Translations under genes and position numbers: made by a program
Shown here: in pieces, positions 8,967 to 17,956 of the stretch
Layout of the letters: the number at the start of each line of letters is the position of its first letter
Position numbering within the stretch: position 1 is the first letter of the stretch
Notes under the pieces: model-generated
Told to the model about the DNA's origin: nothing
What the model saw: the letters and a program-made list of their open reading frames with translations, nothing else
Databases searched by the model: none
Assembly (NCBI GenBank): GCA_903889565.1
Contig: CAISYC010000067.1
Span: 44,535-108,534, forward strand
DNA: 64,000 bases
Reading direction: 5' to 3'
DNA from: an uncultured beta proteobacterium
GTDB lineage: Bacteria > Pseudomonadota > Gammaproteobacteria > Burkholderiales > SG8-41

Positions 8967-11684
8967 TCAGGTTGGCGCCGCTTTTGCCGGCGGCGCGAGT
9001 GCCAGCGCGGCGCGCCGCGTGCCGGCCATTTCGCCGTCGTGTTCGACCGTGAAGCCGAGTTCGGCGCACAGCGCCAGCATGCCCGTATTGTTGTTGAGGA
9101 TGTGGCCGATCATGCGCGTCAGACGGCGGCTCTGCGCGTGCGCGATCAGTTGCCGCATCATGATGCGGCCGAGCCCCCGCCGCTGCCAGGCGTCTTCGAC
9201 CACCGCGGCGAATTCGCAGCTGCTGCCGTCCGGATTGCTGATGTAGCGCGCGACCGCGATCTCGGTCTCGACGCCGTCTTCGGTGCGGGTGGCGACGAAA
9301 GCCATCTCGCGGTCGTAGTCGATTTGCGTGAAGCGCATCAGCATGGTCGGCGTCAATTCGCGCACCGCGCCCATGAAACGGAAATAACGGCTGGCCGGCG
9401 AGAGCCTGCGCACGAAGGCCTGCTCGATGCCGGCGTCCTCGGGCCGGATTGGCCGCAGCGTCACGCGTTCGCCGCCGCGCAGCTCGCAGTGCGTGACGAG
9501 TTCCGAAGGGTAGGGGTGGATCGCCAGATGCTCATAGCGCCGCCGCCGGTGTTCGTGTGGCGAGATGACGATGCGAGCATCGACGGCGGTAGCGCCGCGG
9601 TCATCGACGATCAGCGGATTGATGTCGAGCTCGCCGATCGACGGCAATTCGCAGGCCATTTCAGACACGCGCAGCAGCACCGCCTGCAGTGCGCTCATGT
9701 CGATCGGGGCAAGATCGCGGAAGGCGCCGAGCATGCGCGCGATGCGTGTGCGCCCGATCATCGCCGCGGCCAGCGCCGCATTCAGCGGCGGCAGATCGAG
9801 CGCGCGGTCGTGCAGCACCTCGGCCGCAGTGCCGCCGGCGGCGAAGGCGATCGCCGGCCCGAACACCGGGTCGCGCACGATGCCAAGCATCACTTCGCGC
9901 GCCTGTTTCGATCCAAGCTGGGTTTCCACCACCACGCCGTCGATGCGCGCCTGCGGGCGCAATCGCGCCGCGTTGGCGGTGACCTGTGCATAGGCCTCGC
10001 GCACGGCGTCGCTGTCAGCGAGGTCAAGGCGCACGCCATCGATGTCGCTTTTGTGGCTGATGTCGGGCGAATCGATTTTTAGCGCCACCGGGTAGCCGAT
10101 TTCGGCCGCGCGCGCGACCGCCGCGTCAGCGGACGCGGCGGCGAGGCTGCGCACGACCGGGATGTGAAATGCCGCCAGGACCTGCTTCGCCTCGGTCTGC
10201 GTCAGCGCGCGGCGGCCCTGCGCGAGGGCGGCGTCGATCACGCGCTTGGCGGCCGCGATGTCGGGCGCGGTCGGCAGTTCCAGCGGCGCCGGCACCTGCA
10301 GCAGCGTCTGCTGGTTGTGATAGAACGCGGAGACATGGGCGAACATGTCGACCGCGGGTTCCGGTGTGCTGAACACCGGCACGTGGGCTTTGGCGAAAAT
10401 GCCGCGTGCTCCGGCGACCGACTGTTCGCCCATCCAGCAGGCGAGCAGCGGCTTGTGCGAACCATGCGCGGTTTCCACCACCGCGCTCGCCGTGGCATCG
10501 GCCTCGGTCATCGCCTGCGGCGTCAGGATCACCAGTGCGCCATCGACAGCCGGATCGGCGAGACAGGCGTTAACGGCGGCGCGGTAGCGCGCGGGGTCGG
10601 CGTCGCCGATCAGATCGAGCGGATTGCCGTGCGACCATGCGGCCGGCAATGCATCCTGCAGTGAATCAATGGTCGCCGGCGACAGCGTTGCCAGCGGCAG
10701 ACCGAGTTCGGTCGCACGGTCGGCCGCCATTACGCCGGGACCGCCGCCATTGGTGATGATGGCGAGCCGGTTGCCCTGCGGACGCACGCGCGAGGCGAGC
10801 GCCTGCGCGGCCGCCACCAGCTGGCCGATTGTTTTTACGCGCACGACGCCGGTACGTCGGACCACTGCGTCGAATACGTCGTCGGTGCCGACCATGGCGC
10901 CGGTGTGCGACTGGATCGCGCGGCTGCCCGCCGGATAGCGTCCCACCTTCATCAGAATGACCGGTTTGACGCGTGCCGCTGCGCGCAATGCGCCGACGAA
11001 GCGCCGCGCGTCGCGCACGCCCTCGATGTAGAGCAGGATGTGGGCAGTGGCCGGATCATTGACCAGGTAATCGATGAGTTCGCCGAAATCGACATCGCAG
11101 GAGGCGCCCAGCGAAACGATGCTGGAAAAGCCGATGCGATTGGGCAGCGCCCAGTCGATCAGCGCAGTGCACACCGCACCCGATTGCGAAATCAGGCCGA
11201 GCGAACCGCTGTGTGCGGCGCCGCGCGCGAAGGTTGCGTTCATGCCGCTGTCCGGACGCATCAGGCCGAGACAGTTCGGACCGAGGATGCGCAGGTTGTG
11301 GCGGCGCGCGTTTTCCAGCATCCGGCGCTCCAGCGCCTTGCCGGTTTCACCGGTTTCGCCGAACCCGGCGCTGATGACCACCGCGCTGCGGATGCCGGCA
11401 AGGCCGCATTGATCGATCAGGTCGGGTGCGCTCGGCGCCGGTGTCGCGATCACCGCGAGATCGATGCCCGGCGGCAAATCCGCCACCGACGGGTAGCAGC
11501 GCACGCCGTGGATGCTGGCGTGCTTCGGATTGACGGCATAGAGTTTGCCGCGAAACTTTGCGTCAACCATGTTGCGCATCAGCACTTCGCCGATGGCGCC
11601 GCTGCGTTCGCTGGCGCCGATGATGACGACCGACGCGGGCTCCAGCAAGGGAGCCAGATAATGCCGGTTGGCGGGTGATTGCAT
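8967..11684 (-). CDS. Acyl-CoA synthetase (NDP-forming)/GNAT fusion, PatZ-like protein acetyltransferase
   Basis: This 905-residue protein has the order CoA-binding domain (about 10-135, VVIIGASERSGAIGEV), succinyl-CoA-ligase-like flavodoxin domains (about 140-460), ATP-grasp domain (about 490-700, PVALKIDSPDISHKSDI) and C-terminal GNAT acetyltransferase (about 735-900, with RRGLGRIMMRQLI as the acetyl-CoA loop). This is the layout of E. coli PatZ (886 residues), which acetylates lysines, for example on acetyl-CoA synthetase. A phospho-acceptor His is not evident at the usual position, and PatZ-type proteins are generally inactive as ligases. It probably links acetyl-CoA level to enzyme activity in this anaerobic gene block. 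Confidence 0.9.
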   Translation of the reverse strand: MQSPANRHYLAPLLEPASVVIIGASERSGAIGEVLMRNMVDAKFRGKLYAVNPKHASIHGVRCYPSVADLPPGIDLAVIATPAPSAPDLIDQCGLAGIRSAVVISAGFGETGETGKALERRMLENARRHNLRILGPNCLGLMRPDSGMNATFARGAAHSGSLGLISQSGAVCTALIDWALPNRIGFSSIVSLGASCDVDFGELIDYLVNDPATAHILLYIEGVRDARRFVGALRAAARVKPVILMKVGRYPAGSRAIQSHTGAMVGTDDVFDAVVRRTGVVRVKTIGQLVAAAQALASRVRPQGNRLAIITNGGGPGVMAADRATELGLPLATLSPATIDSLQDALPAAWSHGNPLDLIGDADPARYRAAVNACLADPAVDGALVILTPQAMTEADATASAVVETAHGSHKPLLACWMGEQSVAGARGIFAKAHVPVFSTPEPAVDMFAHVSAFYHNQQTLLQVPAPLELPTAPDIAAAKRVIDAALAQGRRALTQTEAKQVLAAFHIPVVRSLAAASADAAVARAAEIGYPVALKIDSPDISHKSDIDGVRLDLADSDAVREAYAQVTANAARLRPQARIDGVVVETQLGSKQAREVMLGIVRDPVFGPAIAFAAGGTAAEVLHDRALDLPPLNAALAAAMIGRTRIARMLGAFRDLAPIDMSALQAVLLRVSEMACELPSIGELDINPLIVDDRGATAVDARIVISPHEHRRRRYEHLAIHPYPSELVTHCELRGGERVTLRPIRPEDAGIEQAFVRRLSPASRYFRFMGAVRELTPTMLMRFTQIDYDREMAFVATRTEDGVETEIAVARYISNPDGSSCEFAAVVEDAWQRRGLGRIMMRQLIAHAQSRRLTRMIGHILNNNTGMLALCAELGFTVEHDGEMAGTRRAALALAPPAKAAPT

Positions 11685-11741
11685 GGCGGAGGTCAGGCGA
11701 CGGCGCGCAGTTGCTGCGCCGGCGGCGGCATCAGAACGGTT

Positions 11742-12512
11742 CTATTGGTGGCCGGCGCACTGGCCGACCATCGCGCGCAGGCGGTCGGCGTCCTTGATTT
11801 CAACGCTTTTGTTTTGCACTGCAATGATGCCTTCATCCTGGAAATGCGACAGGGCACGGCTGATGGTTTCGAGCTTGAGGCCGAGGTAGCTGCCGATTTC
11901 GTTGCGCGTCATGCGCAGCAGAAAACTCTTCGACGAGTAGCCGCGCGCGGCGAAGCGCTGCGACAGGTTGAGCAGGAAGGCCGCCAGCCGTTCCTCGGCG
12001 CGCATGCTGCCCAGCAGCAGCATAACCCCGTAATCGCGCGCGATCTCGCGGCTCAGGATGCGGTGAAAATGCTGCTGCAGCGTCGGGATGTCGCGGCTCA
12101 GCTGTTCGAGTTCGCCGAACGGAATCTCGCAGACTTCGCTGTCCTCAAGCGACACGGTGTCGCACATGTGCTTGCCGCTGCCAATGCCGTCCATGCCGAG
12201 CAGTTCGCCGGCCATGTGAAAGCCGGCCACCTGCTCGCGGCCGTCGTCGTGCATGACGCAGCTCTTGAAAAATCCGGTGCGTACGGCGAACAGCGACTGC
12301 AGGGTGCTGCCGGCGCGATATAAATAATCGCCGCGTTTGAGCGGGCGCTTGCGATTGACGATTTCATCAAGGCGCGACATTTCGTCCGAGGCGAGGCCTG
12401 CGGGCAGACACAGCTCCTGCAGGCTGCACGCCGAACAGGCGGCACGCAGGTTCTGGGAAACAATTGGAATTACGGTGGTCATGGTTCCGTTTTCCGGGGT
12501 ATTGCGGCGCAT
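11742..12512 (-). CDS. fnr: FNR/ANR-type [4Fe-4S] oxygen-sensing regulator
   Basis: This global anaerobic regulator has the N-terminal cluster ligands C-x2-C-x5-C (CSACSLQELC) and a fourth Cys in VCEIPF, equivalent to E. coli Cys122. The beta-roll, dimerisation helix and C-terminal HTH follow. The recognition helix LETISRALSHF carries the E..SR residues that read TTGAT. The first ATG (12512) is listed; MTTVIPI at 12482 is an alternative start. It is divergent from hemN, with an FNR-type box between them, the usual arrangement for FNR/ANR-hemN pairs. Several FNR boxes in the preceding 6 kb are probable targets. Confidence 0.94.
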   Translation of the reverse strand: MRRNTPENGTMTTVIPIVSQNLRAACSACSLQELCLPAGLASDEMSRLDEIVNRKRPLKRGDYLYRAGSTLQSLFAVRTGFFKSCVMHDDGREQVAGFHMAGELLGMDGIGSGKHMCDTVSLEDSEVCEIPFGELEQLSRDIPTLQQHFHRILSREIARDYGVMLLLGSMRAEERLAAFLLNLSQRFAARGYSSKSFLLRMTRNEIGSYLGLKLETISRALSHFQDEGIIAVQNKSVEIKDADRLRAMVGQCAGHQ

Positions 12513-12564
12513 GAGTTCATGATAAGTCCAGCGGTGCCGCTTGGGGGCTGAATCGCATCAAACC

Positions 12565-12578
12565 TTGATCTGTGTCAA
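12565..12578. promoter_or_regulatory. FNR/ANR-type box between fnr and hemN
   Basis: TTGATCTGTGTCAA fits the FNR consensus with one change in the second half-site. Its centre is about 57 bases before the hemN ATG and about 60 bases from the fnr start, so it can activate hemN (class II) and may also autoregulate fnr. Confidence 0.7.
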
Positions 12579-12627
12579 ATCGCCGGAATCGCGATTCGGG
12601 ATACTAACACTTCGCGAATCAGGAATC

Positions 12628-14043
12628 ATGCAACAAAACCAAACAACACAATCTGCGGCGCTGCCGGCACTGGAAATCGACCTCGACCTGATCCGTCGGT
12701 TTGACGGTCGCGGCCCGCGCTACACCTCGTATCCCACGGCCGACCGCTTTGTCGAGGCGTTCGATGTGCATGCCTACGAGTCGTGGCTGGCCCGGCGCAA
12801 CGTCGGCGGCATTGCGCGTCCGCTCTCATTGTATGTGCACCTGCCGTTTTGCAGCACGCTGTGTTTTTATTGCGGCTGCAACAAAATCGTCACGCGCGAC
12901 CGCAACAAGGGCGACATCTATCTCAAATACCTGAGCGAGGAAATCGCCCTGCAGTCGGCGGCCCTCGGCGGCGACAAGGTGGTGCGCCAGATGCACTGGG
13001 GCGGCGGCACGCCGAACTTTTTCTCGATCGAGCAGGTCGCACAGTTGATGGGCCGGTTGCGCGACCATTTCGAGTTCGATCCGGTCGGTGAATATTCGAT
13101 CGAAATCGATCCGCGTTCGGCCGACACGGCCTACATCGAGGGGCTCGCCAAACTCGGCTGGAACCGCATGAGCCTTGGTGTGCAGGATTTCGACACCGAG
13201 GTGCAGAAGGCGGTGCACCGGCTGCAGAGCGAGGCGCAGACGTTGGAAGTGATCGAGGCCGGCAAACGCTTTGGATTCCAGGGCATCAATATCGATCTCA
13301 TGTACGGCCTGCCCAAACAAACGCTGGTCAGTTTCGAAAACACCCTCGAACGCGTGGTGGCGGCGGGCCCCAACCGGGTCGCGGTCTACAACTATGCGCA
13401 CATTCCGACCCTGTTCAAGCCGCAGCGGCGCATCCGCGAGGCCGACCTGCCGTCGCCCGACACGCGCCTCAAACTGCTGACACTGGCGATCCGCCGGCTG
13501 ACCGCCGCCGGTTACCAGTACATCGGCATGGATCATTTCGCGAAGAGCGACGATGGACTCGCAGTGGCACAGCGTCAGGGGCGGCTGCACCGCAATTTCC
13601 AGGGCTACTCGACGCATGCCGACAGCGACCTGCTCGCCCTCGGCGTGTCGGCGATCGGCAACATCGGGCCGACCTACAGCCAGAATCACCGCACCATCGA
13701 GGAGTATTACAACTGCATCGACCGTGGCGAACTGCCGATCATGCGCGGCCTCGAACTGTCGGCCGACGATCTGCTGCGCCGCGCGGTCATCGGCACGCTG
13801 ATGTGCCACTTCGCGCTGAACAAGCAGTCGCTGGCCATTTCGTACCTGATCGACTTCGACAAATATTTCGAGGGCGAACTCGCCGAACTGCGCGAGTTCG
13901 AGCAACTCGGCATGGTCGAACTCGACGATGCCGAAATCCGCGTCACCGCCAAGGGCCGTTTGCTGGTGCGCAATATCAGCATGGTGTTCGACCGCTACCT
14001 GCGGCAGGACATCGAACGCCGCCGCTATTCGCGCGTGATCTAG
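12628..14043 (+). CDS. hemN: Oxygen-independent coproporphyrinogen III oxidase
   Basis: This radical SAM enzyme of anaerobic haem synthesis converts coproporphyrinogen III to protoporphyrinogen IX. With the ATG at 12628 it has 471 residues, and the cluster motif C75-x3-C79-x2-C82 with C84 reads CSTLCFYCGC, matching HemN of E. coli. The early RYTSYPTADRF and the C-terminal HemN domain are also typical of true HemN rather than HemW. The FNR box upstream explains its expression without oxygen. The last 4 bases overlap the convergent gene at 14040. Confidence 0.96.
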   Translation: MQQNQTTQSAALPALEIDLDLIRRFDGRGPRYTSYPTADRFVEAFDVHAYESWLARRNVGGIARPLSLYVHLPFCSTLCFYCGCNKIVTRDRNKGDIYLKYLSEEIALQSAALGGDKVVRQMHWGGGTPNFFSIEQVAQLMGRLRDHFEFDPVGEYSIEIDPRSADTAYIEGLAKLGWNRMSLGVQDFDTEVQKAVHRLQSEAQTLEVIEAGKRFGFQGINIDLMYGLPKQTLVSFENTLERVVAAGPNRVAVYNYAHIPTLFKPQRRIREADLPSPDTRLKLLTLAIRRLTAAGYQYIGMDHFAKSDDGLAVAQRQGRLHRNFQGYSTHADSDLLALGVSAIGNIGPTYSQNHRTIEEYYNCIDRGELPIMRGLELSADDLLRRAVIGTLMCHFALNKQSLAISYLIDFDKYFEGELAELREFEQLGMVELDDAEIRVTAKGRLLVRNISMVFDRYLRQDIERRRYSRVI

Positions 14044-15410
14044 GTCGGGGTTGCCGGCGTCCGGATGCCGAGTTCCGCCGCAAAACAGCGTTCCATCTCA
14101 CGGCGAAATCGCGCCGCCTGCGTGTCGGGCGCGGATACGTCGCGCCACGCCAGCGGCTGACCCGCCGCCACCGCGCGGTTGAGCGTGATGCCATGTGCCA
14201 GTCCCAGCGGCAGACCGCTGCAGGCAAGCGAGTCGGCAGCCGGCATCAACCGGCCGTACACCGTGTAGCCGCCTTCGCCGTCGAGCCGTTCGCCGGGCTG
14301 GAGGTCGCGCTTTGCCACCGCGACGACGTCGCCGCGGAATCCGTCGGGCGCGCCGGTGGCTTCGCCGCGCAGGCCGATCGATGCCACACTGATGCCCAGT
14401 TCGAGTCCGATCAGGTGAAACGGTTTGTACATTGCCGAATAATTTCCCTGCGGATCGGTGACGAGGCCGTATTCCTGAAAGCACTTGCGCACATAATCGC
14501 TGTCGGCGGCGAAGGTCACATAGACGCCCCAGCGCAGGTCGCGCGGCACCGCGCTGCCGTCGCGGTGCAGGCTTGACACGACCTCGACCTGGCCGGCGTG
14601 GTGGAGTTGTCCGCCGGCGTCGCGAGGACGCAGCACGCGCGGCAGGTCATCGACGCCACACGGCGGAAAGTCGAGGCCGCCGGGCGCCGGCGTCAGGCCG
14701 GTCGCGTTGGCCACCGCCGCCATTTCGATCGCGGACTTGGTGCCGTCGAGAAAGGAGTTGAACATCTGCGGATTGAAATCGCCGCCGGCGACCATTTCGT
14801 CGCTGAAGCCGTAATGCCCCCACACCGTGTCCGGCGTCGACTGGTGGTAGGCGGGCAGATATTTCGTGCCCTTGCCGGCGGCGGTGACGGCGAAGCCGGC
14901 CGCGCGTGCCCAGTCGACCATTTCGCAAATCAGCGCCGGCTGGTCTCCATAGGCAAGCGAATAGATCACGCCGGCATCGGCGGCGCGGCGCGCCAGCAGC
15001 GGGCCGGCCAGCGCATCGGCTTCGACATTGACCATCACGATGTGTTTGCCGTGCTCGCAGCAGGCGAGCGCGTGGCTGATACCGGCCGCCGGACTGCCGG
15101 TGGCGTCGATCACGATTTCGATCGCATCCGACGCAATCGCCGCCACTGCATCGTCGCCGACAAACGTGGTGCCGGCCGCCTGCGCGGCGGCAAGCGAGGC
15201 GGCGGCAAATTGCGCGTCGGGCCAGCCGACACGCGCGAGGCTGGCGCGCGCGCGCGCGGGCACGAGATCGCAGACCGCGACCAGATGCAATCCCGGCGTG
15301 CGCCGAACTTGCGATAAAAACATCGAGCCGAATTTGCCGGCGCCGATCAGCGCCACGCGCAGCGGTCGTTGCGCGCCCGCGCGTTGCTGCAGCAGACGGT
15401 GGAGATTCAT
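14040..15410 (-). CDS. NAD(P)-dependent dehydrogenase with SAF domain (homoserine-dehydrogenase-like)
   Basis: This 456-residue protein has an N-terminal Rossmann fold (residues about 18-160, VALIGAGKFGSMFLSQ) and a central catalytic region resembling homoserine dehydrogenase/Gfo-Idh proteins. A C-terminal SAF-type domain includes VVAVAKRDLQPGERLDGEGGYTVYG. Proteins of this layout are annotated as SAF-domain oxidoreductases or homoserine dehydrogenase-like; the substrate is not established. The SAF domain, also present in sialic acid synthase and altronate dehydratase, may close over a sugar acid or acyl substrate. It is divergent from homospermidine synthase, with about 120 bases between the two starts. 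Confidence 0.75.
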   Translation of the reverse strand: MNLHRLLQQRAGAQRPLRVALIGAGKFGSMFLSQVRRTPGLHLVAVCDLVPARARASLARVGWPDAQFAAASLAAAQAAGTTFVGDDAVAAIASDAIEIVIDATGSPAAGISHALACCEHGKHIVMVNVEADALAGPLLARRAADAGVIYSLAYGDQPALICEMVDWARAAGFAVTAAGKGTKYLPAYHQSTPDTVWGHYGFSDEMVAGGDFNPQMFNSFLDGTKSAIEMAAVANATGLTPAPGGLDFPPCGVDDLPRVLRPRDAGGQLHHAGQVEVVSSLHRDGSAVPRDLRWGVYVTFAADSDYVRKCFQEYGLVTDPQGNYSAMYKPFHLIGLELGISVASIGLRGEATGAPDGFRGDVVAVAKRDLQPGERLDGEGGYTVYGRLMPAADSLACSGLPLGLAHGITLNRAVAAGQPLAWRDVSAPDTQAARFRREMERCFAAELGIRTPATPT

Positions 15411-15533
15411 GATGATTTCCCGGTGTATGGCAAGACGGCGTCATTGCCCCGATCGCGCCGCCGCGGCGTGACGACTGGTGCGACGTAAAATGCTACACTC
15501 CGCAGCGCAAAAAATCACCTCGCGGGATCCGCA

Positions 15534-16952
15534 ATGAACGAGAAAAAACACGTTAAATTCAACGGGCGGCTGGTGATCGTCGGCTTCGGTTCCGTCGGTC
15601 AGGGCACGCTGCCGCTGCTGCTGCGGCATATCGAAATGCCGCTCGAGCGCATTTCCATACTCACCGGCGACACCCGCGGCATCGAGGAGGCCAAGCATTT
15701 CGGCATTCAGTTCAACGTCAAGCCGCTGACGCGTGAAAACTACAAGTCGGTACTTGATCCGTTGCTGAAGAAGGGCGATTTTCTGCTCAATCTGTCGGTC
15801 GAAGTGTCGAGTGTTGATCTGATCGAATACTGCTGCAAGCGCGGCGTCATGTATCTCGACACCTGCATCGAACCGTGGCTCGGCGGCTATTTCGACACCA
15901 GCGTGTCGGCCTCGAGGCGCTCCAACTACGGCCTGCGCGAGGAGGTGTTGCGCCTGCGCAGCAAATATTCGGACGGCGCGCCGACCGTGATCCCGACGCA
16001 CGGCGCCAATCCGGGGCTCATTTCGCACTGGGTCAAGCAGGGCCTGATCAATCTGTCGCGCGACATTCGCAAGCGCGCGGCCAAGCCGGAAACGCGCGAG
16101 GACTGGGCGCGGCTGGCGATGACCCTCGGCGTGAAGGCGATCCACTGCTCGGAGCGCGACACCCAGGTCGCCAATCCGGGCAAGCGGCGGCTTGAATTCG
16201 TCAACACCTGGTCAGTTGACGGTTTTGTCGGCGAGGGCTCGCAGCCCTGCGAACTCGGCTGGGGTTCGCATGAAAAACATTTTCCGCGCGACGGCAAGCA
16301 GCATAAATTCGGCTGCAAATCGGCGATCTATCTGACGCGCCCGGGTGCCTCGGTGCGCGTGCGATCATGGACGCCGCTCGAAGGCTGCTTCCACGGCTTC
16401 CTTATCACGCACGGCGAAGCGATCTCAATCTCCGATTACCTGACCGTGCGTTCCGGCAAAAAGGTGATGTACCGGCCGACTTGCCACTATGCCTATCATC
16501 CCTGTGACAACACGATCCTGTCGCTGCACGAATATGCCGGCAAGAACTGGGCGCTGCCGGAAAACAAGCGCATTCTGATGGACGAAATCTACGACGGCGC
16601 CGACGAACTGGGTGCGCTGCTGATGGGGCACGCGCGCGGTGCTTACTGGTTCGGCTCGCGTCTGACCATCCACGAAGCGCGCAAACTCGCGCCCTTCAAC
16701 AATGCGACCAGCCTGCAGGTTGCTGCCGGCGTCATGGCCGGTGTCGTCTGGTCGATGGAGAACCCGCGCCGCGGCGTCTGCGATCCGGACGATCTCGATT
16801 TTCAGCGCGTGCTCGAAATCGCCAACCCCTATCTCGGCAGTGTCGGCGGCACCTATACCGAATGGACGCCGCTCGACGATCGCGGCAACCTGTTTCCGGA
16901 AGACGTCGATACCGCCGACCCCTGGCAGTTCAAGAATATCCGCGTCGTCTGA
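15534..16952 (+). CDS. hss: Homospermidine synthase
   Basis: This NAD-dependent enzyme makes sym-homospermidine from putrescine (or putrescine plus spermidine). The 472-residue length and the N-terminal Rossmann motif VIVGFGSVGQGTLPLLLRH are typical of bacterial HSS. So are the internal HGANPGLISHWVKQGL, HAYHPCDNTILSLHEY-like YHPCDNT, and the C-terminal GGTYTEWTPL. It is the only polyamine gene in the window. A small methyltransferase gene begins 14 bases downstream and could be co-transcribed. Confidence 0.95.
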   Translation: MNEKKHVKFNGRLVIVGFGSVGQGTLPLLLRHIEMPLERISILTGDTRGIEEAKHFGIQFNVKPLTRENYKSVLDPLLKKGDFLLNLSVEVSSVDLIEYCCKRGVMYLDTCIEPWLGGYFDTSVSASRRSNYGLREEVLRLRSKYSDGAPTVIPTHGANPGLISHWVKQGLINLSRDIRKRAAKPETREDWARLAMTLGVKAIHCSERDTQVANPGKRRLEFVNTWSVDGFVGEGSQPCELGWGSHEKHFPRDGKQHKFGCKSAIYLTRPGASVRVRSWTPLEGCFHGFLITHGEAISISDYLTVRSGKKVMYRPTCHYAYHPCDNTILSLHEYAGKNWALPENKRILMDEIYDGADELGALLMGHARGAYWFGSRLTIHEARKLAPFNNATSLQVAAGVMAGVVWSMENPRRGVCDPDDLDFQRVLEIANPYLGSVGGTYTEWTPLDDRGNLFPEDVDTADPWQFKNIRVV

Positions 16953-16966
16953 GCGCCGCCTCGACC

Positions 16967-17497
16967 ATGCCCGCGGCGACGCCTGAATCCCCCTCGGTCT
17001 GGGTCTGCCGTTTTGCGTCATTGATTCCTGCCGGCGGCCGCGTGCTCGATCTCGCCTGCGGCGGCGGCCGCCATGCCCGTTACCTTGCCGGAATGGGCTT
17101 CGAGGTGCTGGCGGTCGATATCGATGCCGCCGCGCTGCAGTCGCTGGCCGGCATCGAAGGTGTGCAAACCCTGGCCGCCGATCTTGAGGGCGCGCCGTGG
17201 CCGTTCGGCGGCGAGCGCTTCGACGGCATTGTGGTCACCCGCTACCTGCATCGTCCGCTGCTGCTGCCGCTGGTCGGCGCATTGGCGCCGGGCGGCGTGT
17301 TGATCTACGAAACGTTCGCCGCAGGCAACGAGCGTTACGGGCGCCCGCAGAACCCCGACTTTCTGCTGGCCGCGGGTGAATTACTCGAGCTGGCACGCGG
17401 CCGGCTGCGCGTCGTTGCCTACGAGGACCTGTTTGTCGAGACGCCGCGGCCAGCCATGATGCAGCGGATCTGTGCGGTCGGCGATGCGATCGCCTGA
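16967..17497 (+). CDS. Class I SAM-dependent methyltransferase (small, unknown substrate)
   Basis: This 176-residue protein has the SAM-binding motif I VLDLACGGGRHARYL, an acidic motif-II strand end (VLAVDID) and a following GALAPGGVLIYETF, which is typical of a methyltransferase core. The start at 16967 lies 14 bases after the hss stop codon; the longer ORF start would lie inside hss. The chain is short and has no substrate-binding extension, as in tellurite-resistance/UbiE-like small methyltransferases. The substrate is unknown. Co-transcription with hss is likely from the spacing. Confidence 0.82.
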   Translation: MPAATPESPSVWVCRFASLIPAGGRVLDLACGGGRHARYLAGMGFEVLAVDIDAAALQSLAGIEGVQTLAADLEGAPWPFGGERFDGIVVTRYLHRPLLLPLVGALAPGGVLIYETFAAGNERYGRPQNPDFLLAAGELLELARGRLRVVAYEDLFVETPRPAMMQRICAVGDAIA

Positions 17498-17604
17498 AAA
17501 GTTTCAGACGGCTGTAACTTTTTGCCTGTTCGCGCGTTGGCTAAAGAAATACCCTTGGTGCGTCGTTGTAGGTAAGGCGCATCGGGCGCGAACAGGGTGC
17601 TGAC

Positions 17605-17790
17605 ATGAGTGCGACGGATGACAAGGCGGTCAAGCAGGTCCGGCAATACGCCGACGAGGTGCTGTGCGCCGGCTGGAATCCGTTTGCGATCCAGGTCGCC
17701 GAACCTGTCGCGCGGACGCATGCCGCCGCGGTCGATGGCGGTGACGCCGAAGGCCTGCTCGCACGCCTCTATCGCTGCCAGCAAGCCTGA
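17605..17790 (+). CDS. Small hypothetical protein (61 aa)
   Basis: This is an unrecognised 61-residue ORF starting MSATDDKAVKQVRQYADEV. Its composition looks coding-like: it is acidic, has no low-complexity tract and has a helical N-terminal half. The ATG lies about 110 bases after the methyltransferase gene and about 170 bases before dapA. No strong ribosome site is seen. A competing ORF in another frame covers the same bases, so coding status is uncertain. Confidence 0.4.
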   Translation: MSATDDKAVKQVRQYADEVLCAGWNPFAIQVAEPVARTHAAAVDGGDAEGLLARLYRCQQA

Positions 17791-17956
17791 CGGTCAGGTT
17801 GCGCGTCCCTGCCGCCGGCCCTCGCCGCGGTTGCAACCATGCGCTTCCGCCGCGGTCAGACGCAGTGGGTTGGTCATTCCCGAATGCGGTAGAATCTGCG
17901 CTTAATTCGCAGGCGTATTCACAGATTCGGACCCAATTTTCAGGAAAAACCGATAG

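Noticed and set aside
9039-10082. 347-codon plus-strand ORF opposite the PatZ-like gene
   Set aside because: The composition is typical of a high-GC antisense frame, and the real gene on the other strand is complete and has all domains.
12826-13905. 359-codon minus-strand ORF inside hemN
   Set aside because: It is a shadow of hemN with no ribosome site or recognisable domain.
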